Below are positions 1 to 7,231 of a DNA stretch of 64,000 nt, piece after piece. The position numbers and the translations under genes were made by a program. How positions within the stretch are numbered: position 1 is the stretch's first letter; every line of letters begins with the position of its first letter. The DNA comes from DASQZK01 sp963764345 (lineage in GTDB: Bacteria > Bacteroidota > Bacteroidia > Bacteroidales > GCA-2748055): contig CAVXSF010000030.1 in the NCBI GenBank assembly GCA_963764345.1, positions 1 through 64,000 of the forward strand, in the 5' to 3' direction. The notes below the pieces were generated by a model, which was not told the DNA's origin, searched no databases, and saw nothing but the letters and a program-made list of their open reading frames with translations.

Positions 1-774
1 GTTTGCAGAAAAAGACACAAAGACCGGATTTAATCACTTTGAGGCCCGTGAGTATGATCCAGGATTATGCGGTGGATGGTGACTGATCCGGCGGGGCAGT
101 ATTGGAGTCCGTATGTGGGGATGGGAAATAATCCAATAAATGGAACGGATCCAGATGGACGGTTTAAGCGAGAAGGCGTTGCAAACTTTTTTAATTTTAT
201 GTTTAATGGGAATGGAGTTAAGCAAAACAAAAAAACCAGTGAATTTTATTTTGAAAAAGGTTATGTTCAAAACGGCGAGGCCTATGTTTCACCAATTTAT
301 CATGCTAGATTTTATAGCAAGGGTTCATTAAGAGTTGATTGGGGAATCCAGGGTGGAGTTGGTATAGATATTGGAGCTTTCAGTCCTACTTTGTTTGGAG
401 AATTAAGAACAAAACCATTTGGAGATACCTATTTTGAATGGACACCTGGAGCGGAAACAAAATATGAGAGATTTCATGGAAATACTTACGATTGCTTAGA
501 TGATAATTACCTTGATCCAAGCCTAATAAATACTGGTTGGGATGCAACTTTTGCTGGAGCTCAATATAAGCTTGGGAAAAGAGGTGAGTTTTTTGACGTA
601 GGACCTAAAAAAAGTAGCTATATTTATTTACCTGTTGTGGGAAAGCACAGCAATGATTATTATTGTAATAAAGTAACAACTATTCGACATTCATGGGGTT
701 TAGGCTTTAAGGCTGCTGCAATAGTAGGAATAAAAGGAAATATTGATTTTGGTTTTAAAATTGGTTTAAATTAA
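1..774 (+). pseudogene. Rhs/YD-repeat protein, 3' part with variable C-terminal tip (5' truncated, frameshifted)
   Basis: The window opens inside an Rhs-associated core. Frame 2 reads FAEKDTKTGFNHFEAREYDP and stops; frame 1 resumes at base 70 with RWMVTDPAGQYWSPYVGMGN and NPINGTDPDG, which is the end of the classic core. One base is missing near 68-71, which would restore DPGL-x-RWMVTDP. After the DPDG boundary comes a tip of about 200 residues with no motif I recognise; it is beta-rich, with many Gly/aromatic residues and a Gly-rich end (VGIKGNIDFGFKIGLN). Rhs proteins are large secreted or surface proteins whose tips are often toxins, but many Bacteroidetes tips are of unknown function. The tip is clearly more AT-rich than the rest of the window, as expected for an exchanged cassette. 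The call as an Rhs end is firm; a toxic activity is not shown. Confidence 0.8.
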
Positions 775-1151
775 TGAAATATATGAAATTTTTAATTAGA
801 AGATTTTTTAATTTAGTATTCGATTCTATTGTTGTTGCATTTATAACAATATTGACCTATTTTATTTTTGCTAATATTCTAGGAAATTATCATATTGATA
901 TTTTTGTTATTTATTTTGTTATTTACTTTATTTATTATACAATCTTAGAATATTTATTTGGCAAAACAATTGGCAAATTATTAACTAATACAAGAGTTGA
1001 ATTTGTTGGAGAAAGGGAAAGACACTTGGGATTAATTATTTTGCGAACTATTTCTAGAGTAATCCCACTTGAGCCTTTCTCAATATTTTTTGATGATGAA
1101 TATAAAATGTGGCATGATAAATTATCTAAAACTAGAGTCACTTACTTATAG
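774..1151 (+). CDS. RDD family small membrane protein; candidate partner of the Rhs tip
   Basis: 125 residues. The start ATG shares its A with the TAA stop of the Rhs tip (TAATG), so the two are translationally coupled. The protein has an N-terminal basic stretch (MKFLIRRFFN), then Asp in FDSIVVAF, two or more hydrophobic segments (about residues 12-60), the RDD-family signature YLFGKTIGKLL with a following Val-rich strand, an Arg-rich segment (LRTISRVIPLEPF) and the usual WHDKLSKTRV end. RDD proteins are inner-membrane proteins of mostly unknown role. It is AT-rich like the tip and unlike the flanks. The position directly behind a polymorphic tip is where immunity genes sit, so an immunity role is possible, but this is inferred from position only. 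A second in-frame ATG lies three codons downstream. Confidence 0.75.
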   Translation: MKYMKFLIRRFFNLVFDSIVVAFITILTYFIFANILGNYHIDIFVIYFVIYFIYYTILEYLFGKTIGKLLTNTRVEFVGERERHLGLIILRTISRVIPLEPFSIFFDDEYKMWHDKLSKTRVTYL

Positions 1152-1470
1152 AAATGAAGGTCTTCGTCAAACTGTTTCTTACTCTTGTATATATCACTGG
1201 TTTACTACGAATTCTGTATCCCCTCTAGCAACCTAAGCCTTCAGCCAATTTCATCTTGAAGAAATTTACCTAACCGGTTAGATTTGTTCCTAAGCATGAA
1301 TTGTTGTAAAATCAGCAAATAGAACCCAGATGAAGAGGATGTTTTCTCTCAATGAAATAAGGCAAGAGATCAATCTATAGCTAAAAAATCCTTTTTGAAA
1401 AATGATTGATATTGCTAACTTTGATTAAAGGTACCGCATATTTCATGACGTGGAAATTTCTATTCGATGA
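1152..1470. other. AT-rich spacer between the RDD gene and the second Rhs fragment
   Basis: About 320 bases without a convincing gene. It holds a 12-base perfect palindrome (CTAACCGGTTAG, 1270-1281), which could be a protein-binding site, but nothing else supports that. Base composition stays AT-rich until the Rhs reading frame begins near 1471. Confidence 0.4.
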
Positions 1471-1980
1471 AAACTTGATCTTATTGAAATCTTACAACTC
1501 ACCGAAGAAAATTCAGGAGGTGTTCACAGGTTCTTTGATTATGATGCTTATGGTAAGGTTACGGGAGTTTATTCCAATGCCGCACATACCAGCCCGGTGG
1601 CCAGGTATTACTTTGATGACAGGGGATTCAGATTTAAGAAAGATGTCCAGGGCAATTGCACGTATTATGCCAGGGATGTGTCAGGAAATATTCTTAGTAC
1701 CTATTCCGGCAACAACACAACCATAGGTCAGCTGGAGATGCCTGTATATGGTTCAACCCGTCTGGGGACCACCTTAAAGGGGGCAACAACAAAATCGGAT
1801 TATCTCTATGAGCTGACCGATCATCTGGCCAATGTGCGGGCAATATTAAAGGATGATTATGCCGGTGATAACGTCCTCTTCAGCTATGCCGATTATTATC
1901 CCGGCGGGTTTGAGATGCCTGACAGACAAAAGGGATCTTCATACAGGTTTGGGTACCAGGGGCAGGAAGACCATTCATGA
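1471..1980 (+). pseudogene. Rhs/YD-repeat fragment ending just before the core
   Basis: Frame 1 is open from a stop at 1468-1470 to the TGA at 1978-1980. It reads YD-repeat protein: FFDYDAYGKVTGVYS, ARYYFDDRGFRFKKD, then the pre-core YELTDHLANVRAILKDDY, YADYYPGGFEMPDRQ and YRFGYQGQEDHS. There is no good start codon in the first 40 codons, and the frame ends exactly where an intact gene would continue into the FAEKDxxTGxNHFE core segment that opens this window. It is therefore a broken or displaced Rhs piece rather than a working gene. An internal ATG at 1597 could start a 127-residue product, but nothing suggests it does. Confidence 0.8.
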
Positions 1981-2133
1981 TTTATCCCTCTCGAAATATT
2001 CTCTTCCGGAGCCAGGGTTGTAGAGATCCGTTATCCCAATGGAGTGATCCTGCAACTTCCGGCACTTGATCTTAGGCTCCTGAAGCAATTGGTCAACCAG
2101 TCAGACTGTTCCGCCGGATCTTTACCCGTGTGA
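1981..2133 (+). pseudogene. IS66-type TnpA-like remnant (C-terminal end)
   Basis: Frame 1 continues past the Rhs stop with FIPLEIFSSGARVVEIRYPN, then GVILQLPALDLRLLKQLVNQ, and ends at TGA 2131-2133. The pattern VEIxxPNGVxLxL...DxxLLxxLI is typical of the C-terminus of the small accessory protein TnpA encoded first in IS66 elements of Bacteroidetes. No start codon, TnpB or transposase is present, so only a scrap of the element remains. It may mark the event that broke the Rhs gene. The family call rests on motif resemblance over about 45 residues. Confidence 0.5.
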
Positions 2134-2330
2134 ACAGTGTAAACGGGAATTTTGATTTTAAAACATCAATATCAAAAACGTAGAGACGTTATGCATCACG
2201 TCTTCGTGGGAATTGAATATCGAATATTGAATATCGAATCATGAATCCGGAGTCGGGCGAAGGATTTAGTAAATACGATGGTGGGCTGGGTTTCCCCTTT
2301 CAGGGGATCAAGGGGTGAGCGGGGGGAAGA

Positions 2331-2455
2331 AAGGCGAAAGGCGAAAGGCGAAAGTGAGGGATTAAGGGATTGAGGGATTAAGGGATTGAGGGATTAAGGG
2401 ATTGAGTGATTAAGGGATTAAGGGATTGAGGGATTAAGGGATTGAGTGATTGAGT
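2331..2455. repeat. Tandem array: 7-mer GGCGAAA then octamers GATTAAGG/GATTGAGG
   Basis: Three GGCGAAA copies (about 2331-2354) pass directly into about twelve octamers alternating GATTAAGG and GATTGAGG, some with GAGT in place of GAGG, up to about 2455. A GTTAGGAA/GTTAGAGG/GTTAGCGG tail follows to about 2475. Stops occur in the frames, so it is not coding. The complementary octamers recur at 13912-14096. Confidence 0.9.
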
Positions 2456-2560
2456 TAGGAAGTTAGAGGTTAGCGGTGAAAGGAAGGTCCTCAATCATTA
2501 TTTCAGTCATACCTTTAAGTTACTCCCAAAAAAAGTTTCAAAAAAATTCACTTCCTGTTA

Positions 2561-2588
2561 TTTGAATAACAATAAATCATTATCTTTG
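2561..2588 (+). promoter_or_regulatory. Bacteroidetes-type promoter for the TM1266-like gene and TonB receptor
   Basis: TATCTTTG at 2581-2588 matches the Bacteroidetes -7 consensus TAnnTTTG. TTTG at 2561-2564 can serve as the -33 element, with a spacing slightly short of the usual 19-20. The predicted transcript start is near 2595, leaving a leader of about 80 bases before ATG 2674. Confidence 0.55.
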
Positions 2589-2673
2589 CTGCGAACATTT
2601 CACCAATCTGAGAATCGGAGTCTTCTGCTTCAAGGATCCCTGAACGAATAACCTGATCCAAAAGTAAATTCCA

Positions 2674-2928
2674 ATGGAAAAGAGAATCGGAAGTGCATTG
2701 ATCATGATCGAAGATTTATCGGTCGTTCCAGCCCTGAATCAAATTTTAACCAAACATGCGTCGATTATTATTGGCCGCCAGGGTATACCACTTCGTGACA
2801 GACAAATCAGCGTAATTTCTCTCGTCCTTGAAGGTTCCACAGATGAGATTGGCTCTTTAACCGGTCAGATCGGCCGGATTAAAGGTGTTCAGGTAAAATC
2901 TGTATTAACCAAAAACAAGGATCTTTAA
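2674..2928 (+). CDS. TM1266 family putative iron-only hydrogenase system regulator
   Basis: 84 residues, the usual family length. It begins MEKRIGSALIMIEDLSVVPA and carries the family-typical IIIGRQGIPLRDRQISVISL and STDEIGSLTGQIGRIKGVQV with a C-terminal KSVLTK. The family has an ACT/NikR-C-like ferredoxin fold, lacks a DNA-binding domain, and usually lies next to the [FeFe]-hydrogenase maturation genes hydE, hydF and hydG. None of these are in the window. Instead its stop is one base from the ATG of a TonB-dependent receptor, so the two are probably co-translated. Its biochemical role in the family is not established, and regulation is itself a prediction from gene context. Confidence 0.85.
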   Translation: MEKRIGSALIMIEDLSVVPALNQILTKHASIIIGRQGIPLRDRQISVISLVLEGSTDEIGSLTGQIGRIKGVQVKSVLTKNKDL

Positions 2929-2929
2929 G

Positions 2930-5290
2930 ATGAAAAGAGTCAGTCTGTTTATCGTTTTAACTTTGTTATGTATCTCCTCTTTTGCCCAGATCAGTGGTAA
3001 GGTCACCGATGGGATTACCGGCGAAGTGCTGATCGGTGCTCATGTCATTTTGTACCAGCAACCTGGCTCAGTGGCTGCTGATCAGGCTATAACCGGCAGG
3101 CAGGGTGAATTTATTTTTAATGGCAGTTATGGGAAAAGCGTCGATGTAGTCGTTTCATACCTTGGTTATAAAATGTACCGTTCTTTAATTCTTGATGGAA
3201 CCGTCGCAACACACCTCGATATAAAACTCGAACGGACCGCTGTTCCGGTAGGCGAAGTCACGGTAACGACCACCAGGAAGGAACAGTCGCAGCGTGAACT
3301 GGACATTCCCATGGCTGTGGTAACCGAAAAGAAAATTGACCGTATTGGCGGGTTCACAGCACCGGAAATGCTGAAGAACGAACCGGGCATCAGCCTGGCA
3401 AGGGACGGGATCTGGGCTACCAGCCTTAATATCCGGGGTCTTTCTGAACAAAGGATCGTTACCCTCGTTGACGGGAACAGGATTGAAACGGCAACTGATA
3501 TTGCAGCCGGCATGGCTCTCATCGATGTGAACAACATTGAAAGGATCGAGGTTATCAAAGGCGCTGCCTCATCCCTTTACGGAACCGGTGCTCTGGGCGG
3601 GGTAGTGAATATCATTACGAAAGACGGCCATTACAATGATGGTTTTTATACGGAAGGAAATGTCACCGGCATGGTTCAGTCCGTAAACAGGATGCATTCA
3701 GAAAATGCAGCCTTGCTGATGGGGAACAGGAAGTGGTATATGCGGGTGAGCGGAACGAACCAGGTGGCCCAAAATGCTATGACCCCGAAAGGGGAACTGC
3801 CAAACAGCCAGTTCAGCGATAAGGACATTTCCATAAAGCTTTCGGCGAAACCTTTCAAAAACCAGGAGCTTAAATTCAACTATCAGCGATATGATGCCAG
3901 GGATGTCGGTATTCCGGGAGGTTCCGCTTTCCCGGAACAGGCAACGGCAACTTACCCCAGGGAGCTCAGGGATATGTTTAGCGCCGGTTATAAGATCAAC
4001 ACCGGGAACAAGGTCTTCAGGGATGTCAGACTAAAATACTTCCACCAGTACATTTTACGGGATGTGCTCCTGAAACCTTCTCCTGCGGTGACAATGATGC
4101 CTAAAGGATTTCACACCACCGACGGACTTCAGCTTCAGTCTTCCATCATTCCGGGCAAAGGCCATTCGATGATCGCCGGCATCGACCTCTGGCAGAGAAA
4201 CCTTCGTACTGAAAGAGTTAAGGATATTTATCAGCCGGTGGCCGGATACCCCGACAGCCTTAACCATATCATCCGGGGGGAGATCCCTATCCCCGAATCC
4301 CGGTATGCCAGCGGCGGTGTATTCGTCCAGGATGAATTCAGATCGTTCGGCGACAGGCTAAAAGTCACCGTGGGTGGCCGCTTTGACCTGATCAATGTTC
4401 AGAATGATAGAGCTGTGGATCCTGCTTACATGATCGTGAATGGTCATGAACAAAACCCGGTGATGAACCAGCGGGTGACCTTTGAAAAAAACAATGTCAA
4501 TAATACAAGCTGGAGCGCAAATCTGGGTTTGCTTTACAAGCTGACATCCAGCCTTGATCTGACCGCATCTGTTTCACGCGCCTTCCGTTCACCTTCCATA
4601 GAAGAACGCTACAAATATATTGACCTCTCGCAGAAGGTGGAGATCGGGAATCCCGACCTTAAACCGGAAGACGGCTACTTCGCCAATCTGGGTGTGAAAC
4701 TCTGGAAATCCAGGCTTCATATTTCTGTTGACGGGTTTATGAATGCCATGACCAATCTTATCGTGGCAGTTCCCGGTACCGTGGTTTATAATTACACTGA
4801 TCAGCCCGGTAAGCAGGATACTCTTCCGGCCCTGATCAATTCAAACGTGGATAAGGCTCTGCTGTATGGTTACGACCTGAGTTTCAGCTACAATTTGTAT
4901 GACGGATTCGTTCTGTTCGGTTCTTCCGCTTATGTAAGAGGGATTGACCGGACAGATGGTACGGCGAATCTGCCGCTCATTCCGCCACTCACAGGAAGGG
5001 TAGGGCTCCGTTATGAGAATGCGATGTGGTTTGGTGCCGAAGCAGCCTGTAGCATGACCGGCAGACAGGATAAGATTGTTGAAGGCGAAACGGCAACAGG
5101 AGGATATGCTACCTATGATTTCCGTCTATACAGTAAGCCTTTTGATCTTGGTTTTGCCAGGTTCAATATTTACACGGGGGTTGAAAACCTGTTTAACCGG
5201 GCATATATTGATTTTCTCTCTACCAACCGTGGTCTCATCAAATATGAACCGGGACGAAATATCTATGTGAGGGTAAAAATGGAATTTTGA
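2930..5290 (+). CDS. TonB-dependent outer-membrane receptor
   Basis: 786 residues. A signal peptide (MKRVSLFIVLTLLCISSFAQ) is followed by a carboxypeptidase-regulatory-like beta domain (about 20-105: ISGKVTDGITGEVLIGAHVI), a plug domain (about 115-235, with MLKNEPGISL, LNIRGLSEQR, VEVIKG-like RIEVIKGAASSLYGTGALGG and VVNIITK), and a 22-strand-type barrel ending in the aromatic RVKMEF typical of outer-membrane proteins. It imports a ligand across the outer membrane using TonB energy. The plug and the lack of a neighbouring SusD suggest a siderophore, metal or cofactor type rather than a glycan SusC, but the ligand cannot be read from the sequence. The start lies one base after the stop of the TM1266-like gene, so they form an operon. 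Confidence 0.93.
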   Translation: MKRVSLFIVLTLLCISSFAQISGKVTDGITGEVLIGAHVILYQQPGSVAADQAITGRQGEFIFNGSYGKSVDVVVSYLGYKMYRSLILDGTVATHLDIKLERTAVPVGEVTVTTTRKEQSQRELDIPMAVVTEKKIDRIGGFTAPEMLKNEPGISLARDGIWATSLNIRGLSEQRIVTLVDGNRIETATDIAAGMALIDVNNIERIEVIKGAASSLYGTGALGGVVNIITKDGHYNDGFYTEGNVTGMVQSVNRMHSENAALLMGNRKWYMRVSGTNQVAQNAMTPKGELPNSQFSDKDISIKLSAKPFKNQELKFNYQRYDARDVGIPGGSAFPEQATATYPRELRDMFSAGYKINTGNKVFRDVRLKYFHQYILRDVLLKPSPAVTMMPKGFHTTDGLQLQSSIIPGKGHSMIAGIDLWQRNLRTERVKDIYQPVAGYPDSLNHIIRGEIPIPESRYASGGVFVQDEFRSFGDRLKVTVGGRFDLINVQNDRAVDPAYMIVNGHEQNPVMNQRVTFEKNNVNNTSWSANLGLLYKLTSSLDLTASVSRAFRSPSIEERYKYIDLSQKVEIGNPDLKPEDGYFANLGVKLWKSRLHISVDGFMNAMTNLIVAVPGTVVYNYTDQPGKQDTLPALINSNVDKALLYGYDLSFSYNLYDGFVLFGSSAYVRGIDRTDGTANLPLIPPLTGRVGLRYENAMWFGAEAACSMTGRQDKIVEGETATGGYATYDFRLYSKPFDLGFARFNIYTGVENLFNRAYIDFLSTNRGLIKYEPGRNIYVRVKMEF

Positions 5291-5309
5291 TAATATCCAA
5301 CGTCGTCGT

Positions 5310-5341
5310 CGTAGAGACGCCCAATATTGGGCGTCTCTACG
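5310..5341. terminator. 32-base perfect palindrome between convergent genes; likely bidirectional terminator or palindromic repeat element
   Basis: Two 16-base arms (CGTAGAGACGCCCAAT and its exact complement) meet with no spacer, 20 bases after the TonB-receptor stop and 48 bases before the metY stop. In single-stranded form the centre would open into a loop. There is no clear T-run, so it may be an intergenic palindromic repeat used as a transcript end rather than a classical terminator. Related sequence appears at 2180-2202. Confidence 0.7.
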
Positions 5342-5388
5342 ATGACAAAGACCACGTCGTTGGTATTTTCAAAATACCGGATCTAACA

Positions 5389-6714
5389 TCATGCATGCAC
5401 CTTCCCGGTGCCGGTTTTCACCCTGTTATAGGCTTCTATAAGGTCGAGTTTAATATCGTCGAGATGTTCGAGTCCGACCGACAGCCTGAGTGCATCGGGT
5501 TCAACACCGGTTGCCAGCTGTTCCGCATCGGAAAGTTGTTCGTGTGTTGTACTTGCCGGGTGGATGATAAGGGTTCTGGCATCGCCAACATTGGCAAGGT
5601 GCGAAATGAGTGTAAGATTATTCACCAGGGCAATAGCCGATTCCTTTCCTCCTTTGACGTTGAAGGTCAGCACCCCCCCGAATCCGTTACTCAGGTATTT
5701 CTTTGCCAGGGTATGATAGGGATTATCTTCCAGCCCGGGATAAGTGACCTTGGTTACCCAGTCCTGTTCCCTTAGCCATTTGGCCATAGCCAGCGTATTG
5801 TCGGCATGTCTTTGGACACGAAGCGACAAAGTTTCGATACCCTGGATCAGTAAAAAGGCATTAAACGGGCTGAGTGCATTTCCATAATCACGTAATCCTT
5901 CAACCCTGGCCCTGATGGCAAAAGCAATATTACCGAAGGGGCCATTCTCTCCAAATACATCCCAGAACACAAGACCGTGATACCCTTCGGAGGGTTCGGT
6001 AAACTGTGGGAATTTACCGTTTGCCCAGTTGAAATTGCCACCGTCGATGATGACTCCGCCAATACTGTTGCCATGCCCGCCGATCCATTTGGTGGCCGAT
6101 TCAACTACGATGTTGGCACCATGTTCCAAAGGTCTGCACAGGTAGCCGCCGGCACCAAAGGTATTATCCACGATCAGGGGGATGCCATGCTTTTGTGCAA
6201 TAGCAGCCAGCGCTTCAAAGTCGGGGATGTTGAACTTTGGATTACCTATCGTTTCAACATAGATGGCTTTCGTTTTTGCATCAATCCTTTTTTCATATTC
6301 GGCAGGATCATCACCCTTTACAAAACGGGCTTCAATTCCCAGCCTCTTAAATTGTACTTTAAACTGGTTGAAAGTACCTCCATAGAGATAGGATGTGGAA
6401 ACAAAATTATCACCCAGTTCCATGATGTTCGTGAGTGCCAAAAATTGCGCCGACTGACCACTTGACGTGGCCAGGGCGGCTGTCCCGCCTTCCAGCGCGG
6501 CCATCCTCTTTTCAAACACGTCGGTGGTTGGGTTCATGATCCTGGTGTAGATATTCCCGAATTTTTTCAGGGCGAAAAGATCAGCAGCATGATCTGTATC
6601 ATTAAAGGTGTAAGAGGTTGTCTGGTAAATGGGGACAGCCCTTGAATTCGTTGCCGGATCGGGAGTATAGCCGGCATGAAGCTGCAATGTGTCGAAATGA
6701 TAAGCGTTACTCAT
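5389..6714 (-). CDS. metY: O-acetylhomoserine aminocarboxypropyltransferase (O-acetylhomoserine sulfhydrylase)
   Basis: 441 residues, normal for MetY and longer than other Cys/Met-metabolism PLP enzymes. It makes homocysteine from O-acetylhomoserine and sulfide in cytosolic methionine synthesis. Visible marks are the N-terminal FDTLQLHAGYTPDP and PIYQTTSYTF, the substrate/PLP loop YTRIMNPTTDVFEKR, SSGQSAQ, the IVDNTFG Asp that contacts the PLP nitrogen, and the Schiff-base Lys209 in SATKWIGGHGNSIGG. The start at 6714 (MSNAYHFDTL) matches the family. A SAM-I riboswitch lies upstream on the same strand (6955-7062), consistent with repression when SAM is plentiful. The gene runs convergently towards the TonB receptor. 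Confidence 0.95.
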   Translation of the reverse strand: MSNAYHFDTLQLHAGYTPDPATNSRAVPIYQTTSYTFNDTDHAADLFALKKFGNIYTRIMNPTTDVFEKRMAALEGGTAALATSSGQSAQFLALTNIMELGDNFVSTSYLYGGTFNQFKVQFKRLGIEARFVKGDDPAEYEKRIDAKTKAIYVETIGNPKFNIPDFEALAAIAQKHGIPLIVDNTFGAGGYLCRPLEHGANIVVESATKWIGGHGNSIGGVIIDGGNFNWANGKFPQFTEPSEGYHGLVFWDVFGENGPFGNIAFAIRARVEGLRDYGNALSPFNAFLLIQGIETLSLRVQRHADNTLAMAKWLREQDWVTKVTYPGLEDNPYHTLAKKYLSNGFGGVLTFNVKGGKESAIALVNNLTLISHLANVGDARTLIIHPASTTHEQLSDAEQLATGVEPDALRLSVGLEHLDDIKLDLIEAYNRVKTGTGKVHA

Positions 6715-6842
6715 GATAAAGATATTTACGGGTTATTATTCATAATGATCTTATAAGGATATTAAGCATCTTTTACCGGTCACCCTCTGAGGTTCCGGAT
6801 AGAAGCTAAGCGATAATACGCGGGAATGGCTCAGGGACACAT

Positions 6843-6880
6843 GAAAAAAACACAATGATGCATCATACAAACATATGATG
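6843..6880 (-). terminator. Possible hairpin plus U-run in the metY leader
   Basis: On the minus strand CATCATA and TATGATG (6861-6880, loop of six) form a stem, followed after ten bases by a run of seven T (6844-6850). It lies between the SAM-I aptamer and the metY start and could be the expression platform. The gap before the T-run makes this uncertain. Confidence 0.3.
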
Positions 6881-6954
6881 AGGCGATAAGGTTGAACCTT
6901 AGGAAGAATTTCCCTGATTTGAAATGAAAAGTGGAGTTTTTCATGCTTGTCAGA

Positions 6955-7062
6955 TTTATATTTATCAGGCAATATTGCCTGACCAGGAATTGGCACCTTT
7001 TCCGGAGTAAGGATGGTTGCCAGAGGGTCACAGAGCCTGTCTCTCGCCTCTTCTTTATAAAC
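6955..7062 (-). ncRNA. SAM-I (S-box) riboswitch upstream of metY
   Basis: Read on the minus strand, the region shows the conserved SAM-I blocks in order: AAGAAGAGGCGAGAGAC, CTCTGTGACCCTCTGGCAAC, then after a variable P3 tip AAGGTGCCAATTCCTG, followed by a P4 hairpin (CAGGCAAT/ATTGCCTG) and an AT-rich strand that can close P1 with TTTATAAAG. GGCAACC and AAGGTGCCAATTCC are the hallmarks of the class. The first gene downstream is metY, a standard SAM-I target. The aptamer is about 240 bases from the start codon, an unusually long gap. Confidence 0.88.
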
Positions 7063-7108
7063 CACAATCTATTATAAGACAGGATAGATTTACGGATGTA
7101 AATTAAGA

Positions 7109-7116
7109 CAAACTTA
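7109..7116 (-). promoter_or_regulatory. -7 element of the metY/riboswitch transcript
   Basis: TAAGTTTG on the minus strand matches TAnnTTTG and would place the transcript start near 7102, about 40 bases before the aptamer. No well-spaced TTG -33 element is visible. Confidence 0.45.
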
Positions 7117-7231
7117 TCCGAATATCCAAATATTAATTGTAAAAATTATGTTAAAAAACATAATTACTCAATTAGGATGTGCTGATAAAGGTCAGAGTAG
7201 AATGTTTATGTAAGCCGGTAGGAAATTTAAA

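Larger units (their letters stand above)
2134..2673. other. Non-coding spacer with short repeats
   Basis: About 540 bases without a gene. In order it holds a degenerate copy of a GTAGAGACG palindrome (2180-2202, compare 5310-5341), an AT-rich stretch repeating GAATAT and CGAAT units (about 2215-2240), the 7- and 8-base repeat array at 2331-2455, and the promoter for the gene at 2674. Confidence 0.7.

Noticed and set aside
1406..1726. A 106-residue plus-strand frame from ATG/TTG at 1406
   Set aside because: It is a different frame from the clear Rhs repeats at 1471-1980 and has no Rhs or other sense; the Rhs frame explains the sequence.
5287..5775. Plus-strand frame of 162 residues after the TonB receptor
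   Set aside because: It is antisense to the 3' part of metY and includes the palindrome; a shadow frame.
6751..7067. Two overlapping minus-strand frames of 104 and 78 residues
   Set aside because: They lie over the SAM-I riboswitch and the metY leader; the RNA signal explains the conservation and the translations resemble no protein.
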